NCBI GenBank assembly: GCA_035762005.1
Contig: DASTQA010000051.1
Coordinates: 9,254 to 73,253, forward strand
From: JAIBJN01 sp035762005
GTDB taxonomy: Bacteria > Actinomycetota > Thermoleophilia > Gaiellales > Gaiellaceae
Direction of reading: 5' to 3'
DNA length: 64,000 bases
Under the pieces are notes generated by a model. The model worked only from the letters and a program-made list of their open reading frames with translations, had not been told where the DNA came from and did not search any database. Position numbers and translations under genes: made by a program. Positions within the stretch are counted from its first letter, which is position 1. Every line of letters starts with the position of its first letter. Below, one piece after another: positions 48,510-56,622 of the stretch.

Positions 48510-50263
48510 GCGCCCCGGCCCACGGGGGTGTGCCGTCCGGGGGGAGGCTCGGGCGGCGAGGGCGGCTGCCGCCGGTCCGCGGCGCGGCCCGGCGACCGTC
48601 GCTCGGGCGGGCCCATCCCCGGTCGTCCGGGGGGCTCGGGGAGCTCACGCGCGCCCTCCACCGGGAGGCCGGCCGCCTTCCAGGCGGCGAACCCGCCCGC
48701 CAGGTCGGTCGCGCGACTGCACCCGAGCTCGCGGAGGGCCGCGGCCGCCAGGCTCGAGGAGTAGCCCTCGGCGCAGAAGACGACGAGCCGTGCGTCCAGG
48801 CCGCCCAGGTGCGGGTTCGCGTAGCCCGAGTCAGGGTCGACGCGCCACTCGAGGACCGAGCGGGGAACGTGGACCGAGCCCGGCACGACGCCTTCCCGGC
48901 GCCGCTCGTCGTGCGAGCGGAGGTCGACGAGGACGGCGCCGTCGGTCATGGCCTCGAAGGCCTCCCGCGGCTCGAGGCGGGGCGCGATGCGGCCGCGCGC
49001 GTCCGCGAGCAGGTCGGCGATGGTGCGGCGCGCGGGGCGGGGGTGGCGGGCCCAGCCCGTCGCGGCGACCCAGAGCCCGCTCGCGGCCGTGAGGCCGGCG
49101 ACGACCGCGATGGCGGGGCCGGCTCCCAGCGAGTCCGCGACGACGCCGACGAGGAGCGCTCCCACGACGAACCCGAAGTCGCGCCAGAACCGGTAGACGC
49201 CGACGAGCTGGGCGCGCTCCACCGGCCGGGAGACGTCCGAGACGGCCGCGATGAGCGTCGGGTAGACGAGCGCCGTGCCGAGCCCGAGGAGCGCCGCCGC
49301 CGCGAGGGCCGGGCCGAACGCGCCGCCTCCCGCGACGAGGAGCGCGAGCGCGCCGCCCTGCACGAGCATGCCGGCGACGATCGGCGGCTTACGCCCGATG
49401 TGGTCCGAGAGCCAGCCCGTGGCGAGCTGGCCCGCTCCCCAGACGGCCGGATAGACGCCGGCGACGGCGCCCACCTCGGCCACGCTCGCCCCGTTCGCCG
49501 CCAGGTAGAGGGGGACGAGGCCCCAGGCGAGGGCGTCGTTCAGGTTGTTGACGAGCCCCGCCTGCGAGCAGGCACGGAGGACCGGGTCGCGCAGGGTTCC
49601 GCGGACGAACGCGAGCGCGAGGCTGCCAGCGGGCGCCGTCCCGTGCGCACGCTGCTCCTCACCGACGTGAGCGCCGGTGTCGCGGACGAAGAGGAGCGAG
49701 ACGACGAGGCCGATGAGGGCGACGGCCGCGCCTCCGGCCCAGACAAGCGTCCGCGGCGCGACCGTCGCGGCGAGCGCTCCCGTGGCGAGCGCCGTGGCGG
49801 CGACGCCGAGGTAGCCGGCCGACTCGTTGAGGCCGAGCGCGAGGCCGCGGCGGACGGGACCGACGAGGTCGATCTTCATGACGACCGTCATCGACCAGGC
49901 GAGCCCCTGGTTCAGTCCGAGGAAGACGTTCGCGACGACGACGACCCACCAGCTCGGTGCAAGTCCGATGAGGAGTGGAACCGGCAGCGCGAAGGCCCAG
50001 CCGAGGACGAGCAGCCGCTTCCTGCCGACGCGCTCCGCGAGCCCGCCCGCCGCGAGGTTCGCGAGCGCCTTCGCGATGCCGAACGCGACGACGAACGAGA
50101 GGATGGCGCTCTTCGACGCGAGCCCGAACTCCTCTTCCCCGACGAGGGGCAGGACGCTCCGCTCGAGGCCGACCATCGCGCCGACGAAGGCGTTGAGGGC
50201 GACGAGGAGCGCGAACTGGCGGGCGTTCGCCCGCAGCCCGAGGCGCACGGCGGCCACGGTCAC
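48506..50263 (-). CDS. MFS transporter fused to a C-terminal rhodanese domain
   Basis: A 585-residue fusion. Residues 1-420 form a 12-TM major facilitator with the loop motif GGLAERVGRKRLLVLG and a second copy GWLSDHIGRKPPIVAG. Residues 440-545 are a rhodanese domain with active-site loop VVFCAEGYSSS (Cys near 494) and GGFAAWKAAGLPVEG. A Pro/Arg-rich tail follows. It is coupled by 4-base overlaps to the MBL gene upstream and the ArsM-like gene downstream. Export of a thiol, sulfur or arsenic species with sulfane-sulfur handling is inferred. Confidence 0.88.
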   Translation of the reverse strand: MTVAAVRLGLRANARQFALLVALNAFVGAMVGLERSVLPLVGEEEFGLASKSAILSFVVAFGIAKALANLAAGGLAERVGRKRLLVLGWAFALPVPLLIGLAPSWWVVVVANVFLGLNQGLAWSMTVVMKIDLVGPVRRGLALGLNESAGYLGVAATALATGALAATVAPRTLVWAGGAAVALIGLVVSLLFVRDTGAHVGEEQRAHGTAPAGSLALAFVRGTLRDPVLRACSQAGLVNNLNDALAWGLVPLYLAANGASVAEVGAVAGVYPAVWGAGQLATGWLSDHIGRKPPIVAGMLVQGGALALLVAGGGAFGPALAAAALLGLGTALVYPTLIAAVSDVSRPVERAQLVGVYRFWRDFGFVVGALLVGVVADSLGAGPAIAVVAGLTAASGLWVAATGWARHPRPARRTIADLLADARGRIAPRLEPREAFEAMTDGAVLVDLRSHDERRREGVVPGSVHVPRSVLEWRVDPDSGYANPHLGGLDARLVVFCAEGYSSSLAAAALRELGCSRATDLAGGFAAWKAAGLPVEGARELPEPPGRPGMGPPERRSPGRAADRRQPPSPPEPPPGRHTPVGRGA

Positions 50264-51015
50264 GGCCGTGCCGGGGTGAGGCCGCCCCGGTTGGCGGCGA
50301 CGATCGCCGCCTGGTCGGGAGGCGCCGGGGGGACGCCGACGAGGAGCGCGCGCGCGAAGCTCTCCTCGTCCTCGTGGCCGAGCGCCGGGTTGTGGCGGCG
50401 CTCGAAGCCGATCGAGGAGAACGGGTTCGCCGACAGCCCCCGGCCGCAGACGGAGCCGCCGAAGTGGCTCGGGTAGACGAGGACGTGATCCGGGAGCTCG
50501 AGCAGCCGGCCGAGGGAGCGAGAGAGGCGGCGGGCGAGCGGCGCGGCGTCGCCGTCTGCATGGAGGTCGGGACGGCCGACGTCTCCGACGAGCAGCGAGT
50601 CGCCGGTGAAAACGAGCCAGGGCTCGTCCGTCCCGCGCCGGCGGTCGGAGACGACGTACGCATGGTGAGCGGGCGCGTGGCCGGGTGTGGCGAGCGCGCG
50701 CACGACGGTGTTGCCGAGCTCGACGACCTCGCCGTCGGCGAGGGGCTCGTGGGCGAACCGGACGCCGGCGTCCGCCGGGAGGTACGCGGTCGCTCCGGTC
50801 GCGTCGACGAGCCCGGGGAGCCCGGAGACGTGGTCTGCCTGGACGTGCGTCTCGAAGACGGCGACGATCCGACCGCCGGCCCGCTCGGCCGCCTCGAGGT
50901 AGCGCTCGACGAGCTCGGCGTGCGGGTCGACGACCGCGAGCGACGCCCGGGAGAGGCAGCCGAAGAGGAAGCTCGCGCAGGCAGTCTTCTCGTAGAGGAA
51001 CGGGCGCAGGAGCAT
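50260..51015 (-). CDS. MBL-fold protein related to persulfide dioxygenases
   Basis: A 251-residue metallo-beta-lactamase-fold protein of the ETHE1/persulfide-dioxygenase group. The metal motif reads THVQADHVSG, with Gln where most relatives have the second His. Other ligands are in ATPGHAPAHHAYV and FTGDSLLVGDVGRPDL, and the family motif YPSHFGGSVCG is present. The dioxygenase needs His, His and Asp for iron, which are still available. It heads an operon with the MFS-rhodanese fusion and the ArsM-like gene. It lacks its own rhodanese domain. Confidence 0.85.
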   Translation of the reverse strand: MLLRPFLYEKTACASFLFGCLSRASLAVVDPHAELVERYLEAAERAGGRIVAVFETHVQADHVSGLPGLVDATGATAYLPADAGVRFAHEPLADGEVVELGNTVVRALATPGHAPAHHAYVVSDRRRGTDEPWLVFTGDSLLVGDVGRPDLHADGDAAPLARRLSRSLGRLLELPDHVLVYPSHFGGSVCGRGLSANPFSSIGFERRHNPALGHEDEESFARALLVGVPPAPPDQAAIVAANRGGLTPARP

Positions 51016-51041
51016 CCGGCTCTCCCGTGGAGGCTACGGTG

Positions 51042-51056
51042 TACGATCGTATCGTG
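51042..51056. promoter_or_regulatory. inverted repeat ACGAT-CGT-ATCGT in a divergent promoter
   Basis: ACGAT at 51043-51047 and ATCGT at 51051-51055 flank CGT. The site lies between the divergent MBL operon and the LysR gene, with T and A at its outer ends, as expected for a LysR-type T-N11-A box. Confidence 0.45.
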
Positions 51057-51072
51057 CTAGACGAAGTTCCGA

Positions 51073-52035
51073 ATGGCTGCTATCGCCGTGGCCGATAGCT
51101 CACTCTCGCTCCTCTGGGACTGGAATCGCCTGCGGCTCCTCGTCGAGCTCGGCCGCCGGGGCAGCGTCTCCGCGGCCGCGCGGGCGGTCGGGATCGGCCA
51201 GCCGAGCGCGAGCGAGCACCTGCGGCTCCTCGAGGCCGCGGCCGGGCAGCGCCTCCTCGAGCGAAACGGCCGTGGAAGCCGCTTGACCGAGGCCGGCCGG
51301 ATCCTCGCGGCGCACGCGAGCCAGGCGCTCGCGACGCTCGCCGCCGGCGAAGAGGAGCTGCATGCCCTCGCCGGGCTCGAGTCCGGGACGGTTCACATCG
51401 GCGCCTCGACGACGCCCGGCGTCTACCTGCTGCCGGACACGCTCGGCTGCTTCCGGCGCGACCACCCGAACGTCACGGTCGAGGTCGAGATCGCCTCCAC
51501 CGGCGAGATCGTCGAGCGGCTGCTGGCCGGAGGGATCCAGCTCGCCCTCGTCGGCGAGACCGCCGCGGACGGGCGCCTCGAGCTCGAGCCGTTCCTCTCC
51601 GACGAGATCGTCGGGATCGCCAGGCCCGGCCTGCTGGAGCTCCGCGACGGGAGCGCGAGCCCAGAGGCGCTCGCGACGCAGACGCTCCTCGTGCGCGAGG
51701 CGCGCTCGAGCACGCGTCAGGTCGCGGAGCGCGCGCTGCGCGCGGCGGGCGTCGAGCCGCAGAGGCGCTGGGAGCTCGACTCGAGCGAGGCGATCAAGCG
51801 GGCGGTCCGCGAGGGCCTGGGCGTCGCCTTCCTCTCCCGCTACGCCGTCGCCGAGGAGGTCGAGCGCGGCGAGCTCGAGACCTTCCGCCTCGCCGGCGGG
51901 CCGAGCATCGAGCGCCGCCTCCTCGTCGCCCGTCGTGCCGGCCGTCCGCAGAGCCCGAGCGAGCGCGGGTTCGTGGCGACGCTGACGCGCTGCTGTGCGA
52001 AGAGCGCCGACTACGCCGCCGCCTGCGTCGCGTGA
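51073..52035 (+). CDS. LysR-family transcriptional regulator (CysB/CysL-like)
   Basis: A 320-residue LysR regulator. The winged HTH at residues 14-75 reads LLWDWNRLRLLVELGRRGSVSAAARAVGIGQPSASEHLRLLE. The effector domain (GTVHIGASTTPGVYLLPDTLGCF, VALVGE-like strands, GLGVAFLSRYAV) resembles the CysL group. It diverges from the MBL/MFS-rhodanese/methyltransferase operon with one dyad between them and is its likely regulator. The start may instead be GTG 51088. Confidence 0.87.
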   Translation: MAAIAVADSSLSLLWDWNRLRLLVELGRRGSVSAAARAVGIGQPSASEHLRLLEAAAGQRLLERNGRGSRLTEAGRILAAHASQALATLAAGEEELHALAGLESGTVHIGASTTPGVYLLPDTLGCFRRDHPNVTVEVEIASTGEIVERLLAGGIQLALVGETAADGRLELEPFLSDEIVGIARPGLLELRDGSASPEALATQTLLVREARSSTRQVAERALRAAGVEPQRRWELDSSEAIKRAVREGLGVAFLSRYAVAEEVERGELETFRLAGGPSIERRLLVARRAGRPQSPSERGFVATLTRCCAKSADYAAACVA

Positions 52036-52036
52036 C

Positions 52037-52731
52037 GTGACGCCGGTCCTCGACCCGGAGGGCGCGCATCTCGCCTCGCTGCGGCGACTGGCTCGCTTCG
52101 AGGGCGCCTCCGTGCTCGAGGTCGGCTGCGGCGACGGCCGGCTGACGGGGGGCATCGCCGAGGAGGCGGCGTCCGTCCTCGCCTTCGACCCCGACGGCGA
52201 CGCGGTCGCGGCGGCCCGGGCGGGGCTGCGGGCTGAGCTCGCCGGGCGCGTGACCTTCCGTGTCGGCGCCGCGTCGGAGATCGAGATCCCGCGCTCGGAG
52301 TTCGACTTCGTCGTCTTCTCCTGGTCGCTCTGATGAATGGCGCCCGAGGACGTCGTGCACGTCCTGCGCCGCTCCAGGGAGGCGCTCGTCCCCGCGGGGA
52401 CGATCCTCGACCTGCAGGTGATCGGCCCGACCCGGTCGTCGAGGCCGACGGCGGCGTCCTCTGCGAGATCGACGGCGCCCCGCTCTTCGCCACCGCCGAC
52501 TCGGCGGTCGCAGCCGTCGACGCGCTCGTGGCGGAGGGGCTCCTCGTCGAGGAGGCCGTCAACGACCACGACGTGCGCAAGCACTACTCGTCCGGTCCCG
52601 AGCTCGTCCGCGACCTCGCCCCCAAGGCGCGGAGCCTCCCCGCCGAGGCGATCCCCCTCCTCGAGTCCCTCGAGCGCGAGTGCGTCGTGCGGGAGCGCTG
52701 CCGCCTGCGGCGGCTGCGGCGCGTCGGCTAG
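52037..52731 (+). pseudogene. SAM methyltransferase gene with two adjacent in-frame TGA codons and one frameshift
   Basis: A class I methyltransferase readable across the whole interval from GTG 52037. The SAM motif is SVLEVGCGDGRLTGGIAEEA. After FDFVVFSWSL come TGA TGA (52331-52336), then MAPEDVVHVLRRSREALVPAG in the same frame. Relatives as I recall them have Cys-Cys here. One base is missing near 52423 (ATC-GGCCCGACC, expected ATC-NGG-CCC-GAC). After that DPVVEADGGVLCEIDG continues in the next frame to TAG 52731. A hairpin follows the TGAs, so Sec recoding plus a sequencing gap is an alternative to decay. Confidence 0.65.
52340..52377 (+). promoter_or_regulatory. candidate SECIS-like hairpin after the double TGA
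   Basis: GGCGC-ccg-AGGACGT-CGTGC-ACGTCCT-GCGCC folds into 5-bp and 7-bp perfect stems separated by a 3-base bulge, with a 5-base loop containing GU. The loop begins 17 bases after the second TGA, within the bacterial SECIS distance range. Preferred codons of D-V-V-H-V produce part of this palindrome by chance. Confidence 0.35.
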
Positions 52732-52920
52732 CCGCTGTTCGGGTCGACGACCTCGGCGGTGTCGCCGTCGGGGTCGCCGGCAAGGCCGCCGTCCTCCACC
52801 CGCCGGAACTCGTCGACGTGCGCGCGCGAGGGCGCGACGAGGAAGGTGACGTGCCGGCGGGGCGTCGCCGACGGGTCCGCCGTCGCGGCCGTGAGCGAGA
52901 AGCCGCCCCTACTGCCGGAG
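52728..52920 (-). pseudogene. possible remnant of a VOC/glyoxalase-family gene
   Basis: The minus strand reads GGFSLTAATADPSATPRRHVTFLVAPSRAHVDEF, then a short eroded stretch, then GDPDGDTAEVV before a TAG at 52730. The elements HVTF-APSRAHVDEF and DPDGDTAEV match the end of VOC-family proteins, but the segment normally between them is missing. No start or upstream half is visible. Confidence 0.35.
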
Positions 52921-53030
52921 CGGTCCCCGGCGCGCGTCCGCCCGCGCCGAGCGAGGGCAGCACCGTCGCCCAGGGAGCGACCACGCCTGGGTTGCTCACA
53001 TCGACATCTATCGTTATGATGCTCGTCGAT
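52921..53030 (+). promoter_or_regulatory. arsR-arsM promoter region with AT-rich dyad
   Basis: The stretch 52999-53030 is unusually AT-rich for this window. It contains ATCGAC near 53000 and GTCGAT near 53025 around CTATCGTTATGATG, an imperfect dyad of the kind bound by ArsR. It overlaps the likely -10 (TTATGAT) and the start codon region. Confidence 0.45.
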
Positions 53031-53372
53031 ATGAACACCCTCGACCCCGTTGCCTGCTGCCGGCCGCTCGCGGCGCCCTCGCTCACGGACTCCGAGGCCG
53101 AGGCGACCGCGGCGCTCTTCAAGGCGCTCGGCGACCCGGCCCGGGTCCGGATCCTGAACCTGCTCGCGACGAGCGAGGAGCCCGTCTGCGCGTGCGAGTT
53201 CATCCCCGCCCTCGGCCTCTCGCAGGCGACGGTCAGCCACCACCTGAAGAGGCTGACCGACGCCGGGCTGCTCGAGCGCGAGCAGCGCGGGAAGTGGGCC
53301 TTCTTCTCCATCGACCCGGAGGCCTCGGCGCGGCTCGCCGACCTCGTCCAGATCCCGGAGGTTTCACGATGA
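53031..53372 (+). CDS. arsR: ArsR-family arsenic-responsive repressor
   Basis: A 113-residue winged-helix repressor. The recognition region is LGLSQATVSHHLKRLTDAGL. Candidate As(III) ligands are the vicinal Cys9-Cys10 (PVACCRPL) and Cys53/Cys55 (EEPVCACEF). An N-terminal CC pair combined with a Cys in this helix recalls the site of Corynebacterium glutamicum ArsR. ATG 53031 is used; ATG 53016 would add five residues. It overlaps arsM by four bases, so the repressor controls its own operon. Confidence 0.9.
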   Translation: MNTLDPVACCRPLAAPSLTDSEAEATAALFKALGDPARVRILNLLATSEEPVCACEFIPALGLSQATVSHHLKRLTDAGLLEREQRGKWAFFSIDPEASARLADLVQIPEVSR

Positions 53373-54190
53373 GCACCGACACTGCCGACACCCTGCGCGA
53401 GGCTGTCCGCCGCCGCTACGCCGAGGCCGCCCAGGAGGTCGCCCAGGGCACGGGCGTCGGCTGCGGCAGCGGGTCCTGCTGCGCCGAGAGCGCGAGCGCC
53501 GACTTCGGCGAGTCCCTCTACTCGAGCGAGCAGCGGGGCGAGCTCCCCGACCCCGCCGCGCTGGCGAGCCTCGGCTGCGGCAACCCGACCGCGGTCGCCG
53601 ACCTCCACGAGGGCGAGGTGGTGCTCGACCTCGGCTCCGGCGGAGGCATCGACGTCATCCTCTCCGCCCGCCGGGTGGGGCCGACCGGGACCGTGTACGG
53701 GCTCGACATGACCGACGAGATGCTCGCCCTCGCCCGCCGGAACGCGCAGGAGGCCGGCGTGACGAACGTCCACTTCCTCAAGGGCGTGATCGAGGCAGTG
53801 CCGCTGCCGGCGGACGCGGTGGACGTCGTCATCTCGAACTGCGTCGTCAACCTCTCGGTCGACAAGGCGGCCGTGCTCGCGGAGGTCGCGCGGGTGCTGA
53901 GGCCGGGCGGGCGGCTCGGGATCAGCGACGTCGTCGCCGAGGACCGGCTCTCGCCCGCGGAGCGGGCCGAGCGCGGCGACTTCGTCGGCTGCATCGCCGG
54001 CGCTCTCTCGCGGGGCGAGTACGAGGCCGGCCTCGAGGCGGCGGGCTTCGAGGACGTCTCCGTCGAGTTCACGCACGAGGTCGCCGACGGCATGCACGGG
54101 GCGGTCGTCAGCGGGCGGAAGGCCGCCGCGGCGGCCGGTGCGGCGCCGCGCGCGCTGCCGCTCGCCCGGCCCGGCGTCGGCTGCTGCTGA
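53369..54190 (+). CDS. arsM: arsenite S-adenosylmethyltransferase ArsM
   Basis: A 273-residue arsenite methyltransferase. The N-terminal Cys cluster CGSGSCCAES, the SAM motif VVLDLGSGGGIDVILSARRVG, DMTDEMLALARRNA, and the conserved cysteines in VVISNCVVNLS and DFVGCIAGALSRGEYEAGL are all present. The C-terminus ends in GVGCC, a possible extra As-binding pair. It should methylate As(III), producing volatile or exported species. It is coupled to arsR by an ATGA overlap. Confidence 0.95.
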   Translation: MSTDTADTLREAVRRRYAEAAQEVAQGTGVGCGSGSCCAESASADFGESLYSSEQRGELPDPAALASLGCGNPTAVADLHEGEVVLDLGSGGGIDVILSARRVGPTGTVYGLDMTDEMLALARRNAQEAGVTNVHFLKGVIEAVPLPADAVDVVISNCVVNLSVDKAAVLAEVARVLRPGGRLGISDVVAEDRLSPAERAERGDFVGCIAGALSRGEYEAGLEAAGFEDVSVEFTHEVADGMHGAVVSGRKAAAAAGAAPRALPLARPGVGCC

Positions 54191-54259
54191 GCCCTCGGCG
54201 GCTCACGCCGTCCGGCGCGGTGTCGTAGGCTGGAGGACACTCCCGAGGAAAGGACGGGC

Positions 54260-54700
54260 ATGGCCGAGGAGATCCCGATCGCAGGAGCCGGGTCGACGGC
54301 GAAGGTCCGCAACATCGTCGGGGTCGCCGTCCTCACGGTCGTCACCCTCGGCATCTACCTCGTCTTCTGGTGGTACTTCATCAACCGGGAGCTCGCCGAC
54401 TACGGGCGCGCGCAGGGCACCGACGAGCTCGGCGACAGCCCGGCCACCTCCACCCTCGCGCTCTTCCCGGGCGCCCTCTTGATCGTCCCGGCGATCTGGA
54501 CGACCGTGACGACGTTCAAGCGCGTCCAGGCCGCCCAGCGCCTCACGGGCGAGACGCCGCTCAACGGGTGGATCGGGCTCGTCCTCTACGTCGTCCTCTC
54601 GCCGGCGATGTACGCCTACATGCAGAGCGGGCTCAACGGGGTGTGGAAGGCACAGGCCGCGCCCGGCGGCTCGGAGCCCGCGGCGGCGCAGGCCGTGTGA
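54260..54700 (+). CDS. DUF4234-like small membrane protein
   Basis: A 146-residue protein with three TM helices (IVGVAVLTVVTLGIYLVFWWYF, ALFPGALLIVPAIWTTV, GWIGLVLYVVLSPAMYAYM). The pattern V-R-N-x-V...T-L-G-I-Y-x-x-F-W-W-Y matches the DUF4234 family. A C-terminal Ala/Gly tail is present. AGGAAAGGACG precedes the ATG. The next gene overlaps by four bases. The function is unknown. Confidence 0.82.
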   Translation: MAEEIPIAGAGSTAKVRNIVGVAVLTVVTLGIYLVFWWYFINRELADYGRAQGTDELGDSPATSTLALFPGALLIVPAIWTTVTTFKRVQAAQRLTGETPLNGWIGLVLYVVLSPAMYAYMQSGLNGVWKAQAAPGGSEPAAAQAV

Positions 54701-55077
54701 AGGGCGTCGGCCTCCGGCTGGCGCTCGCGCTCGGTGCGACCGCGGCAGCGCTCGCCATCGCCGCAGCCTTGCTCGACGGGTTCACCGTCACCGGCCTCTC
54801 GTTCGTGGTCGCCGTCGTCGTCTTCAGCGCCGTCGGGCTCGTCACCGAGCCGCTCGTCTCCACGCTGCTCGAGCGGCACGCGCGGGCAGTGGCGGGCCTC
54901 GCCTCCCTGGCCGTGACCTTCGTGACGCTGCTCGTCACCGACCTCGTCTCGGACGGGATCGAGGTCGAGGGCGCCCTCGCCTGGATCCTCGGAACCGTCG
55001 TCGTCTGGCTGGCCCTGCTCGCCTTCCAAGCCGTCTCGGGCGTCTACCTGAGACGGCGGCTCGGCGCGGAGCGCTAG
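54697..55077 (+). CDS. small holin-like/phage-holin-family membrane protein
   Basis: A 126-residue protein with four TM helices (LALALGATAAALAIAAALL, LSFVVAVVVFSAVGLV, GLASLAVTFVTLLVTDLV, AWILGTVVVWLALLAF). This is similar in size and layout to four-TM phage-holin-family or superinfection-immunity-like proteins. There is no other phage gene nearby, so it is probably a chromosomal membrane protein. GTGA overlaps the preceding stop. Its TAG shares a CTAG with the convergent PH-domain gene. Confidence 0.75.
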   Translation: MKGVGLRLALALGATAAALAIAAALLDGFTVTGLSFVVAVVVFSAVGLVTEPLVSTLLERHARAVAGLASLAVTFVTLLVTDLVSDGIEVEGALAWILGTVVVWLALLAFQAVSGVYLRRRLGAER

Positions 55078-55541
55078 ACCTCCGTCCGCTCCTCGCGGCG
55101 GACTGCCGAGTCGAGGACCTCCCGGACCTCCGAGGGCGCCCGGAGCGCCTTGAATTCCAGCGCGCCGCCCTCCGAGCCGGCCGTGTCGATCTCGAGCGTG
55201 CCGACGCCGAAGAGGCGGTCGAAGACGGATTGCCGGAGCAGGAGGTCCTGGACGCGCTCGAGACGGGCCGTCTGCTCGTTCACGGTGATGAGGCCGTGCC
55301 GGACGAAGACCCGGCGGTCGGTGATCGTGTACTTCCAGCGGATCGTCTCGAGGAGCCCCCAGGCGACCGTGACCGCCGCGATCGCGAGCGCCAGGAGGAG
55401 GCTCAGGCCCAGCCCGAGGTCGAGGACGAGGCCGAGGACGAGCACGAGGACGGCGAGGGCGAGGCCGGGCGCGAAGATCGAGAGCCGTCCGCGCCAGGAG
55501 GGGCGCCCGGTCCAGATGACGCGCTCGTCGTCGGTCAGCAC
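55074..55541 (-). CDS. bacterial PH-domain (YdbS-like) membrane protein
   Basis: A 155-residue protein. The N-terminal LTDDERVIWTGRPSWRGRL is typical of bPH2 proteins. Two TM helices follow (IFAPGLALAVLVLVLGLVLDL, LLLALAIAAVTVAWGLL), then the PH core (WKYTITDRRVFVRHGLITVNEQTARLERVQDLLL, GTLEIDTAG). The role is unknown; relatives sit in membrane-stress loci. Confidence 0.85.
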   Translation of the reverse strand: MLTDDERVIWTGRPSWRGRLSIFAPGLALAVLVLVLGLVLDLGLGLSLLLALAIAAVTVAWGLLETIRWKYTITDRRVFVRHGLITVNEQTARLERVQDLLLRQSVFDRLFGVGTLEIDTAGSEGGALEFKALRAPSEVREVLDSAVRREERTEV

Positions 55542-55641
55542 GGGGCGACGCTACCACGTCGAGCGGCCCGCGTTGACCGCCGGCCTCCATCGTCGGGGAT
55601 CCATCAGCCACGGCCTGACCGCACGCGCTAGCGTCCCGGGC

Positions 55642-56388
55642 GTGGAGTCCGAGCTCGACCGCCTCTTCGGCCTGCCGCCGGACGAGTTCGTGCCGGCGCG
55701 GAACGAGCTGGCGAGGCGCCTCCGCCGCGAGGGCGACCGGGAGGGCGCCGACCGGGTGGCGGGCCTGCGCAAGCCGACCGTCGCCGCCTGGGCGGCGAAC
55801 CAGGCGGTCCGGGGCGACCGGCGAACGGCGGACCGGCTGCTGGCCGCCTCGGATCGCGCCGTCGCGGCCCAGCAGGCGCTCGTCGCCGGGACGGGCGAGG
55901 CCGACGCGCTCCGCGCCGCCGTCGAGGAGCAGGCGAAGGCGGTCGACGAGCTGCGCGCGGCGGCCGCGGAGGCCCTCCGGGCGGCGGGGAAGCCGGCGCC
56001 CGAGGCGACGCTCGACCGCGTCGCGCGGACGCTCCGGGCGGCCCCGCTCGACGGCGGGGCCCGGGCCGCCCTCGAGCGGGGCAGGCTCGCGGAGGAGGTC
56101 GAGCACGCCGGCCTCGGCCCCGAGGCGGCCTTCGCGCCGGCAGCGCCCCGGGGCCCGGCTCGCCCCGCTGCGCCGAAGCGCGAGCGGCGGGAGCGCGAGG
56201 AGGCGAGGCGCGGGGAGCGCGAGCTGCGGGCACGCGTCGGCGAGCTTCGCGAGGCCGCGCGCGAGGCCGACCGCGCGGCCGCTGCCGCCCGCCGCCAGGC
56301 GGAGGCGGCCGAGAAGGCCGCCGCCGCGGCCCGCGAGCGCCTCGACGCCGCCGTGGCCGAGCTCGAGACGCTGCGCTCGCGCTCCTGA
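55642..56388 (+). CDS. Ala/Arg/Glu-rich coiled-coil protein
   Basis: A 248-residue soluble protein. The first 60 residues form a small conserved-looking domain (LDRLFGLPPDEFVPARNELARRLRREGD, VAGLRKPTVAAWAANQAVR). The last 90 residues are a continuous coiled coil (ELREAAREADRAAAAARRQAEAAEKAAA). The protein is very rich in Ala, Arg and Glu. The start is GTG 55642. The function is unknown; the N-terminal motif recurs in actinobacterial hypothetical proteins. Confidence 0.75.
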   Translation: MESELDRLFGLPPDEFVPARNELARRLRREGDREGADRVAGLRKPTVAAWAANQAVRGDRRTADRLLAASDRAVAAQQALVAGTGEADALRAAVEEQAKAVDELRAAAAEALRAAGKPAPEATLDRVARTLRAAPLDGGARAALERGRLAEEVEHAGLGPEAAFAPAAPRGPARPAAPKRERREREEARRGERELRARVGELREAAREADRAAAAARRQAEAAEKAAAAARERLDAAVAELETLRSRS

Positions 56389-56622
56389 ACGCGTAGAGAT
56401 ACCCGAACCGCCGGAAGCGCTGTCCATGTCCCTCCCGGCGGCCGCCGACGCGGCGCGCGCCCGGGCGGTGTCGCTGTTCCCGCCCGAGACGTCCGTCGCC
56501 TCCGCGCAATCGGGGCGACCGACGACCCGGGCGAGCTCTTCGCGGCGAGCCATCCCGTCCCGCCGGCAGGGCGCTAGGCCCGACGGAGAGTCGGCGCACG
56601 CACGCCGCAGTAGTGTCCCGGC

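Noticed and set aside
51083..51092. GGCCGATAGC near the LysR start as another sigma-28-like promoter
   Set aside because: It lies inside the N-terminal coding region and has no T-rich pentamer 15 bases upstream.
52921..53030. A separate small gene upstream of arsR
   Set aside because: No start with a ribosome site and no protein-like sequence. The AT-rich dyad indicates a regulatory region.
54697..55077. Prophage remnant based on the holin-like protein
   Set aside because: No lysin, integrase, structural gene or attachment repeat nearby. The protein is coupled to a DUF4234 gene.
56389..56622. Possible small gene in the gap before the UlaG-like protein
   Set aside because: Frames on both strands are low-complexity Arg/Ala/Ser sequence without a start signal or motif.
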